19,383 bases of DNA. Origin: Nitrosopumilales archaeon CG_4_9_14_0_2_um_filter_34_16. GTDB lineage: Archaea > Thermoproteota > Nitrososphaeria > Nitrososphaerales > Nitrosopumilaceae. The notes under the pieces were generated by a model that saw only the letters and a program-made list of their open reading frames with translations, searched no databases and had not been told where the DNA came from. The translations under genes and the position numbers were made by a program. Within the stretch, counting starts at the first letter, position 1. The number at the start of each line of letters is the position of its first letter. Below are positions 12,964-19,383 of this stretch, piece by piece. Location: assembly GCA_002788515.1 (NCBI GenBank), contig PFRJ01000009.1:1-19383 (forward strand), read 5' to 3'.

Positions 12964-15900
12964 ATGTCTGAAAACGATGCAATTTCTAGAATTAGTCATA
13001 TTGCAATGCCTGATTATTATCTTGATTACTATTCTAATCTCTCAACTGACACATATTCAATATTTGAGCACGCAGCATTTGCAAAATCAAGTCTAGTGGA
13101 TTCTTCTGGTATAATTGAACCAAAAATTGCATTTGATTTGGCTGATCGAGTTGCAAAAATGCACGAAATCGATATTGCTGATCATTTAAGAGAGATTTTA
13201 AAGATTAATGGAAAAGAGCTTTCAGCATTAATCTTGGCAAAAGAAATTGCCTTGGGGAAGTATTCTCTTCCTGATGCCTCCTTGGAAACCAAATTAGATC
13301 TTGCAGTTAGGGTGGGTCTGGCAATTATTACAGAAGGAGTTACTATTGCACCACTCCAAGGTATTAGTGAAGTAAAAATTAAGAAAAATAAAGATGGTAC
13401 AGAATATCTTTCGGTATCTATTGCAGGACCAATGCGTTCAGCAGGTGGAACAGAATCTGCAGTAACCTTACTAATAGCAGATCATGTAAGAAAAATTGCG
13501 GGTTTATCAAAATTTCAAGCCAATTCGTTTGATGACGAAACAGGTAGATTTGTTGAGGAATTACGAATTTATGAAAGAGAGGCCAGTAGTTTTCAATTTC
13601 ACATATTAGATGAAGATATTGAACATGTCATCGCTAATCTTCCAGTTGAATTAGCTGGAGTAGACACAGATCCATTTGAGGTTGTAAATCACAAATCAAT
13701 GGTTCGTATTCAAACTGATAGAGTTAGAGGCGGAGCCTTACGTGTTTTAAACGACGGATTGATTGGGAGATCCAAAAAACTCCTTAAAAGAATCGAATTG
13801 TATAATCTTGATGGTTGGGAATGGCTCAATGATCTTAAAGGAGCAGTCCAAACTGGTGATAATCAAGAAGACGCTGCTGCCAAAAGAATGCGTGAAGTAA
13901 TTACAGGCAGATCAGTCCTGTCTATGCCTAACAAATTGGGTGGGTTTCGATTAAGGTACGGAAGAGCATGCAATACTGGATTTGCAGCAGTTGGGATACA
14001 TCCAGTAGTTGCTGAAATTCTTGATCATACAATAGCTGTGGGAACCCAAATCAAAATTGATATTCCAGGTAAAGGGGCAACTGTGGCCTTTGTTGATTCA
14101 ATTGATACTCCAACAGTACGTCTGAATAATGGTAATGTAGTAAAAATTCGAGACGTTAAACATGGATTAGAAATTAAAAATAATATAGAAAAAATATTGC
14201 ATTTGGGCGATATTCTGATCTCATTTGGAGATTTTCTTGAAAACAATGCTCAATTGATACCTTCAGGATATGTTGAAGAATTTTGGCTAGAAGAATTAAA
14301 ACAAAAACTCCACAAGTCAGAAAATCAATATTTGAATCAATTTTTGAGTAGGATCCCTACAATTGATGAAGCATTAAAAATTTCACTTGATTTTAAAATC
14401 CCACTGCATCCCACTTATTTGTATTTCTGGGATAAAATATCCTCAGAAGATCTTGTTAAACTTTTAGAACCAAATAAAATTCACGAAGAGTATATTGAAT
14501 ACTCAACCCAAATCAAAAAAATACTTGAAAATTTAGGAACTCCACATAAAATTGAAAATGATAAAATAATTTTAGAACATCTAGAGGCAAAAATATTCTT
14601 CAATCTGTTATTTAGAGAAAAACCAACCATCAATGATTTATCTGTTCCAAAAATTTTAACAAAATCATCTAGAATTCAAATCAATAATAAATTCTCAACA
14701 AGCATTGGAGTTAGAATAGGGAGACCTGAAAAGGCTGCCGCCAGACAAATGAAACCTCCAACACACGTACTATTCCCAATTAGTGATAAAGGAGGACCAA
14801 CCAGAGATCTTCTTAAAGCATCCAGAAACGAGCATTTCTTTGCTAATATTTTTAATCGTCATTGCACTCAATGCAACCAACCTTCTATTGGCATAAAATG
14901 TTCTATGTGTGGTAACAAGACATCAATTACTTACAGATGCACTAACTGTCGAGACACACTCAATGAACCATTTTGTGATAAATGTAAGCGTAAAGCCCCA
15001 TCATATTCACATAAAGAATTTCCATTAAAAACAAGATTACTTTTAGCTCAAGAAAAGATGGGACTTAGAGCAAAGGAACCATTCAAAGGAGTAAAGGAAT
15101 TAATCAATCAGGATAAAATTGCAGAACCTCTTGAAAAGGGTCTCGCAAGACAAAGCTTTGGTTTAACTACCTTCAAAGACGGAACTGTAAGATTTGACGC
15201 AACAAATTCTCCGTTAACTCAATTCAAACCATCATGGATTGGTACATCTATTGAAAAACTACGAACTCTTGGATATTCTCATGACATAGATGGAAATCCA
15301 CTTGAATCTTTAGATCAAGTAGTTGAACTTCGTATGCAAGATGTGGTTATTCCATATGAAAGTGGGAATTATCTTGTTTCTATCTGCAAATACGTAGATG
15401 TTCTTTTAGAAAAATTCTATGGCAAGTCATCATTTTACAACGTAAAAAACTCTAAAGATCTTATTGGACATCTAATAATTGGTTTAGCTCCTCACACCTC
15501 TGTTGGAATAGTTGGACGAATTATTGGATACACTGAAACTCATGTTTGTTTTGCAACACCAAATTGGCATTCTGCTAAAAGAAGAGACGCTGATGGGGAT
15601 GCTGATTCTATAATGCTTTTGATGGACAGTCTACTAAATTTCTCAAGACAGTTTTTGTCAGACAGAATAGGCGGATTAATGGATGCACCATTACTTATTC
15701 AACCCCTTGTTTTACCACACGAGTCCCAACCTCAAGCACATAATCTTGAAGTTACAAAAATTTTACCCTTAGAATTTTTTGAATCAACATTCAAAGAGGT
15801 TGAAGCATCAGACATAACATCTATAGAGATTATTAAATCTCGTTTAGAAACTGAAAGACAATTTTACGATTATTACTTTACACATTCGACATCATCTCTA

Positions 15901-16335
15901 ACTACTTCAAAATCACGTAGTGCATATTCTACTCTTGGTTCTATGCTTGACAAATTTGATATGCAGGTTAAAAATGCTGAATTGATTGATGCTGTAGATA
16001 CTTCAGAAATTGTTTCAAACGTAATTTCAACACATCTTGTTCCTGATATTATGGGGAATCTTAGAGCTTATGCTAGACAAAACTTTAGGTGTACAGGATG
16101 TGGAAAATCATTTCGTCGTATGCCTCTTATCCAAACATGTGTTTGTGGGCATAAATTAATTCCAACAATTACAAGGGGTTCAGTAGAGAAATATCTAAAA
16201 CTTGCAAAAAGATTAGTTGAAAAATATGATGTAGGTGAATATCAAAGAGGAAGAATTCACGCTCTATCTGATGAAATTGAATTAGTATTTGGAAAAAATC
16301 AAGGAGATCAATCTCTACTTACTGATTATGCTTAA
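12964..16335 (+). CDS. polC: PolD large subunit DP2 (DNA polymerase II large subunit, catalytic)
   Basis: Catalytic subunit of the archaeal family D replicative polymerase. It has 1123 residues, no intein, and usual length. Early conserved blocks include SIAGPMRSAGGTESA (about 152-166) and RIGRPEKAAARQMKPPTHVLFP (about 585). The first zinc module is four CxxC pairs at Cys634/637, 646/649, 659/662 and 671/674. The polymerase active site is RRDADGDADS with Asp875, Asp877 and Asp879 of the double-psi barrel. A second zinc motif is CTGCGK (1043-1046) with CVC (1059-1061), the region contacting DP1. The tail QSLLTDYA resembles a PCNA-interacting box with only one aromatic. The ATG lies 13 nt after GGGPS, so co-transcription is likely. 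Its stop is 3 bp from the convergent glyA stop. Confidence 0.96.
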   Translation: MSENDAISRISHIAMPDYYLDYYSNLSTDTYSIFEHAAFAKSSLVDSSGIIEPKIAFDLADRVAKMHEIDIADHLREILKINGKELSALILAKEIALGKYSLPDASLETKLDLAVRVGLAIITEGVTIAPLQGISEVKIKKNKDGTEYLSVSIAGPMRSAGGTESAVTLLIADHVRKIAGLSKFQANSFDDETGRFVEELRIYEREASSFQFHILDEDIEHVIANLPVELAGVDTDPFEVVNHKSMVRIQTDRVRGGALRVLNDGLIGRSKKLLKRIELYNLDGWEWLNDLKGAVQTGDNQEDAAAKRMREVITGRSVLSMPNKLGGFRLRYGRACNTGFAAVGIHPVVAEILDHTIAVGTQIKIDIPGKGATVAFVDSIDTPTVRLNNGNVVKIRDVKHGLEIKNNIEKILHLGDILISFGDFLENNAQLIPSGYVEEFWLEELKQKLHKSENQYLNQFLSRIPTIDEALKISLDFKIPLHPTYLYFWDKISSEDLVKLLEPNKIHEEYIEYSTQIKKILENLGTPHKIENDKIILEHLEAKIFFNLLFREKPTINDLSVPKILTKSSRIQINNKFSTSIGVRIGRPEKAAARQMKPPTHVLFPISDKGGPTRDLLKASRNEHFFANIFNRHCTQCNQPSIGIKCSMCGNKTSITYRCTNCRDTLNEPFCDKCKRKAPSYSHKEFPLKTRLLLAQEKMGLRAKEPFKGVKELINQDKIAEPLEKGLARQSFGLTTFKDGTVRFDATNSPLTQFKPSWIGTSIEKLRTLGYSHDIDGNPLESLDQVVELRMQDVVIPYESGNYLVSICKYVDVLLEKFYGKSSFYNVKNSKDLIGHLIIGLAPHTSVGIVGRIIGYTETHVCFATPNWHSAKRRDADGDADSIMLLMDSLLNFSRQFLSDRIGGLMDAPLLIQPLVLPHESQPQAHNLEVTKILPLEFFESTFKEVEASDITSIEIIKSRLETERQFYDYYFTHSTSSLTTSKSRSAYSTLGSMLDKFDMQVKNAELIDAVDTSEIVSNVISTHLVPDIMGNLRAYARQNFRCTGCGKSFRRMPLIQTCVCGHKLIPTITRGSVEKYLKLAKRLVEKYDVGEYQRGRIHALSDEIELVFGKNQGDQSLLTDYA

Positions 16336-16338
16336 GAT

Positions 16339-17661
16339 TTATCTCAATTTTACGTATTCGTAAGCCCCTAATTTATTATCAAAACAGAATTTGACTTTTT
16401 GATAATCTTTTCTGAAAGCTTTTACTTTTGAAAGTATTTTCTTTGGATCTTTTTTGTCAATTACAACTTGTTTTATGTATGATGCAATTTCTTCCATCTC
16501 ATTCTTTTTCATTCCAAGTCGTGTTATTTCAGAAACTCCTAATCTTATTCCACCAGGATGGAAATAATTTCTTCCAGCTTTAATATCGCCAGGAATTAGT
16601 TGTCTATTTACAATGATGTTTGCTTTTTCTAAATCAGCTTCTACCTTTCCACCATCTGAATAGTCTAAAACATTTACCGCAATTTGGTGCGACTCTGTAA
16701 ATCCTCTACTCTCTCCTAACACTTTGAATCCCATTTTGTTCAAGGCTTCTGCAAATATTTTGGCATTTTTTATTACTTCAATTGCATAATCTTTTCCAAA
16801 CTCTAAAGCTTCAGCAAAGGCAACAGCTTTTCCAGCCATATGATGAATATGGTGGCTACTTGTAAGACCAGGAAAAGTTGCTTTTTTAATTACTTCTTCA
16901 TGTTGTTCAGAACCTAACACAAGTCCTCCTTGAGGTCCAAATAATGTCTTATGAGTGCTCATAGTCATTGTATCTGCACCTTCACGTAGTGGATCTTGGA
17001 ATTTTCCACCAGCAATCAATCCTGCAACATGAGCTGCATCATAATTGATATGCATACCGTAATTCTTTAGAAAATCTGATAATTCTTTAACAGGATGTGG
17101 AAATAAAAATAATGAACCACCAAACATTGCCATCTTTGGAAGACGATTGGTTTTATTGAGTTCCTCTACTTTTTGTTTAGTCTTATCTATATCAATTGTC
17201 ATTTCTTCTGCGTCAAATGGATAGAACTCAATTTCTAATCCATGAACTAAACCCGCAGTTCCAGAGTGTTCTTTTTTACCATGAGAAATATGTCCACCAG
17301 CTGGAATTGATGGTGCTAACATTACATCACCTGGATTCGTAAATGCAGAATATACTGCTAAATTTGCAACTACTCCTGAAATTGGTCTTACATCAACAAA
17401 TTTAGCTTTGTATAATTTCTTGGCTAATTTCATACATTCAAACTCAACATCATCGATGTATACACAACCGGCGTAAACTCTCTCACCTGGCCATCCTTCT
17501 GCATATCTATTTCCAAAATCAGAAATTATTGCTTCTCTAACTGCTGGACTAGGAATATTTTCACTTGCAATTAGGGGAATTGAATTTTCAAACCATTTAT
17601 GATGTTCTTTTAATTTCATGAAAATGTTATCGTAAGATTTCCTATTTTGTGATTTGGCCAT
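16339..17661 (-). CDS. glyA: Serine hydroxymethyltransferase
   Basis: PLP enzyme converting serine and a tetrahydropterin/tetrahydrofolate to glycine and the methylene-C1 carrier, feeding one-carbon metabolism. The PLP-binding segment is MTMSTHKTLFGPQGG with Schiff-base Lys238. Other family features are NRYAEGWPGERVYAGC near residue 50, PAGGHISHG (about 120-128), and NYDAAHVAGLIAGG (about 208-221), where the Asp binds the PLP ring nitrogen and the His stacks on it. The length of 440 is normal. ATG 17661 has a TATA element about 25 nt upstream and no Shine-Dalgarno motif, so it is probably leaderless. It converges with DP2 and diverges from the thermosome gene. Confidence 0.95.
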   Translation of the reverse strand: MAKSQNRKSYDNIFMKLKEHHKWFENSIPLIASENIPSPAVREAIISDFGNRYAEGWPGERVYAGCVYIDDVEFECMKLAKKLYKAKFVDVRPISGVVANLAVYSAFTNPGDVMLAPSIPAGGHISHGKKEHSGTAGLVHGLEIEFYPFDAEEMTIDIDKTKQKVEELNKTNRLPKMAMFGGSLFLFPHPVKELSDFLKNYGMHINYDAAHVAGLIAGGKFQDPLREGADTMTMSTHKTLFGPQGGLVLGSEQHEEVIKKATFPGLTSSHHIHHMAGKAVAFAEALEFGKDYAIEVIKNAKIFAEALNKMGFKVLGESRGFTESHQIAVNVLDYSDGGKVEADLEKANIIVNRQLIPGDIKAGRNYFHPGGIRLGVSEITRLGMKKNEMEEIASYIKQVVIDKKDPKKILSKVKAFRKDYQKVKFCFDNKLGAYEYVKLR

Positions 17662-17684
17662 AATTTGCCACTCTGTACTCCCAA

Positions 17685-17690
17685 TTTAAA
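17685..17690 (-). promoter_or_regulatory. TATA-like element of glyA
   Basis: The minus strand reads TTTTTAAATTGG around TTTAAA at 17685-17690, centred about 26 nt before the glyA ATG. Confidence 0.45.
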
Positions 17691-17731
17691 AACACCGATA
17701 AATATCAAAACTTCCCTCTTGATCTGGAAGG

Positions 17732-17739
17732 TATAAAAG
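17732..17739 (+). promoter_or_regulatory. Strong TATA box of the thermosome gene
   Basis: TATAAAAG is the best match to an archaeal TATA consensus in the window, centred 27 nt before ATG 17763. Strong expression is expected for a chaperonin. The GATCTGGAAGG just upstream could hold the BRE. Confidence 0.7.
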
Positions 17740-17762
17740 GGGAATTGAAGGTTTTTGCATCT

Positions 17763-19383
17763 ATGGGTATGCAAGCTACTTCTAAAGGAACTATGCCTGT
17801 TGTATTACTAAAAGAAGGCGGTACAGAAACTAAAGGACGAGAAGCACAAAAAAATAACATTGCAGCAGCTAAAATCATTGCTGAAATTGTTCATACCAGT
17901 CTAGGTCCTAGAGGAATGGATAAAATGTTAGTTGACTCATTAGGCGACGTTACAATTACAAATGATGGTGCTACCATCTTAAAAGAAATTGATGTCCAAC
18001 ACCCAGCAGCAAAAATGCTAGTTGAAATTTCTAAAACTACTGATAATGAAGTTGGAGACGGTACAACTTCAGCTGTTATTTTAGCAGGCGCATTACTTTC
18101 ACAAGCTGAATCATTAATTGATCAAGATGTTCATCCAACCATTATTGTTGACGGTTATAGAAAAGCTGCCAAAAAAGCAAAGGAATATCTTGAAAGTATT
18201 GCAGATACGATCTCAGCTAATGACAAAACCATTCTAACTAAAATTGCAAAAACTTCAATGCAAACAAAACTTGTTAGAAAAGATTCTGATCAATTGGCAG
18301 ACATGATTGTAAAATCAGTTCTTGCTGTTGCTGAGAAGGATGGAGAAACTTTTGATATAGATATTGATGATATTAAAGTAGAAAAAAAGGCAGGCGGATC
18401 AATTAAAGATTCTACAATTATCCAAGGCATTGTTCTTGATAAAGAAATTGTTCATGGAGGCATGCCTAGAAAAATCATTGATGCAAAAATTGCATTAATT
18501 AACACTGCATTAGAAATCAGTAAAACTGAAACTGATTCGAAAATTAATATTTCAAATCCTCAACAACTAAAAGCATTTCTTGATGAAGAAAACAGAATGT
18601 TAAAAACAATGGTTGATAAAGTAATTGGCTCTGGCGCAAATGTAGTTTTGTGCCAAAAAGGATTGGACGATATGGCTCAACATTATCTAGCAAAAGCTGG
18701 AATAATTGCTGTTAGACGAATTAAAGAAAGTGATCTTACCAAACTTGCAAAAGCTACAGGTGCTAGAATAGTTACAAATCTTGATGATCTTTTTGAAAAA
18801 GATCTTGGAATAGCTGATCTTGTTGAAGAAAGAAAAATTGAAGAAGACAAATGGGTTTTTGTTGAAGGATGTAAACATCCAAAATCTGTAACATTACTTC
18901 TTCGTGGTGGTTCACAAAGAGTAGTAGATGAAGTTGAACGTTCTGTTCATGATGCATTAATGGTTGTAAAAGATGTTATTTTGAAACCACAAATTGTGGC
19001 AGGTGGCGGTGCTCCTGAAACATTTGCTGCAACTAAACTTAGAAGTTGGGCTAAATCTTTAGAAGGTAGAGAACAACTTGCAGCAGAAAAATTTGCTGAT
19101 GCATTAGAAGAAATTCCAATTACGCTTGCTGAAAATGCAGGCATGGATCCAATTGACACACTCACACTTCTTCGTTCAAAACAACAAAAGGGAGAAAAAT
19201 GGACTGGAATTGATGTTATGAAAGGAAAGATTGCAAATATGAAATCAAGTGATATTATTGAACCTCTTGCGGTAAAACTACAAATTGTTTCTGCCGCCGC
19301 CGAAGCTGCTTGTATGATTCTTAGAATTGATGATGTGATTGCTACCCAAAAATCTGCTGGTGGTCCACCTAGTGGCGGTATGC
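17763..19383 (+). CDS. ths: Thermosome subunit (group II chaperonin), nearly complete
   Basis: ATP-dependent group II chaperonin subunit forming double-ring cages. The frame is open from ATG 17763 to the window edge (540 codons), and only the last few codons and the stop are missing. Landmarks: TSLGPRGMDKMLVDSLGD near residues 42-59, TNDGATIL (about 62-70), the nucleotide motif GDGTTS (98-103), and GGGAPE (414-419) which carries the ATP-hydrolysis region. The last visible residues, SAGGPPSGGM, are the start of the glycine/methionine-rich tail usual in the family. A second ATG at 17769 is possible (MGMQ). TATA spacing suggests a short or absent leader. Many Nitrososphaerota have several thermosome paralogues, so which subunit this is cannot be told. 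Confidence 0.95.
   Translation, partial: MGMQATSKGTMPVVLLKEGGTETKGREAQKNNIAAAKIIAEIVHTSLGPRGMDKMLVDSLGDVTITNDGATILKEIDVQHPAAKMLVEISKTTDNEVGDGTTSAVILAGALLSQAESLIDQDVHPTIIVDGYRKAAKKAKEYLESIADTISANDKTILTKIAKTSMQTKLVRKDSDQLADMIVKSVLAVAEKDGETFDIDIDDIKVEKKAGGSIKDSTIIQGIVLDKEIVHGGMPRKIIDAKIALINTALEISKTETDSKINISNPQQLKAFLDEENRMLKTMVDKVIGSGANVVLCQKGLDDMAQHYLAKAGIIAVRRIKESDLTKLAKATGARIVTNLDDLFEKDLGIADLVEERKIEEDKWVFVEGCKHPKSVTLLLRGGSQRVVDEVERSVHDALMVVKDVILKPQIVAGGGAPETFAATKLRSWAKSLEGREQLAAEKFADALEEIPITLAENAGMDPIDTLTLLRSKQQKGEKWTGIDVMKGKIANMKSSDIIEPLAVKLQIVSAAAEAACMILRIDDVIATQKSAGGPPSGGM

Noticed and set aside
18687..19165. Three minus-strand frames (63, 61 and 72 codons) near the right end
   Set aside because: All are antisense to the thermosome gene, which has a continuous, well-conserved frame. 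Their Phe/Ser- and Gln/His-rich composition is what the reverse of Glu/Lys-rich coding gives.
1..19383. Search for tRNA, rRNA, insertion sequences, inteins and integrase attachment sites
   Set aside because: No cloverleaf-type sequence, transposase frame, terminal inverted repeats, or intein insertion in DP2 was seen; gene content looks like core chromosome throughout.

Overview
The window looks like chromosomal DNA of an ammonia-oxidising-type archaeon (Nitrososphaerota, close to Nitrosopumilus). Reasons: the DNA is very AT-rich; both subunits of the archaeal PolD replicase, Orc1/Cdc6, a thermosome and GGGP synthase (ether-lipid synthesis) are present; and a secreted protein ends in the CFI-box C-terminal domain that I associate with this phylum. 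Many genes have a TATA-like box about 25 nt before the start codon and no Shine-Dalgarno motif, so leaderless transcripts are likely the rule. This identification rests on gene content only; no search was run.

Layout. Positions 1-2852 hold a proteostasis pair on the minus strand (Hsp20, then the start of a Cdc48/VAT ATPase), an ACT-domain regulator and a type II NADH dehydrogenase. Positions 2853-7193 hold a three-domain secreted cyclophilin, a PH-like hypothetical protein coupled to cbiE (cobalamin synthesis), a secreted cupredoxin-fold protein with a degraded copper site, and a SpoIIM-like membrane protein. Positions 7249-9873 hold PolD small subunit DP1 and, convergent with it, Orc1/Cdc6.

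The 490-bp gap at 9874-10363 is a strong candidate replication origin. It has an A/T-rich tract, one plus-strand and two minus-strand copies of a TGGAAAT-plus-G-string element resembling archaeal origin recognition boxes, and a second, separate family of TTAACAA/TTGTTAA sites. After it come four small genes, three with DNA-binding folds: an origin-proximal winged-helix protein, a 53-residue AbrB-type protein missed by ordinary length cut-offs, and a membrane-anchored coiled-coil winged-helix protein; the fourth is unrecognised. A 70-nt run without G or C and a cluster of ATCACA hexamers lie among them. GGGP synthase and PolD large subunit DP2 then form an operon, followed by convergent glyA and a divergent thermosome gene that runs off the window.

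The central 9 kb (7249-16335) reads as a replication hub: initiator, origin and both replicase subunits sit together, as in Pyrococcus, with uncharacterised small DNA-binding proteins between them. The most interesting candidates for undescribed biology are those small proteins and the two unexplained repeat families (TTAACAA in the origin, ATCACA around 11600-11861).
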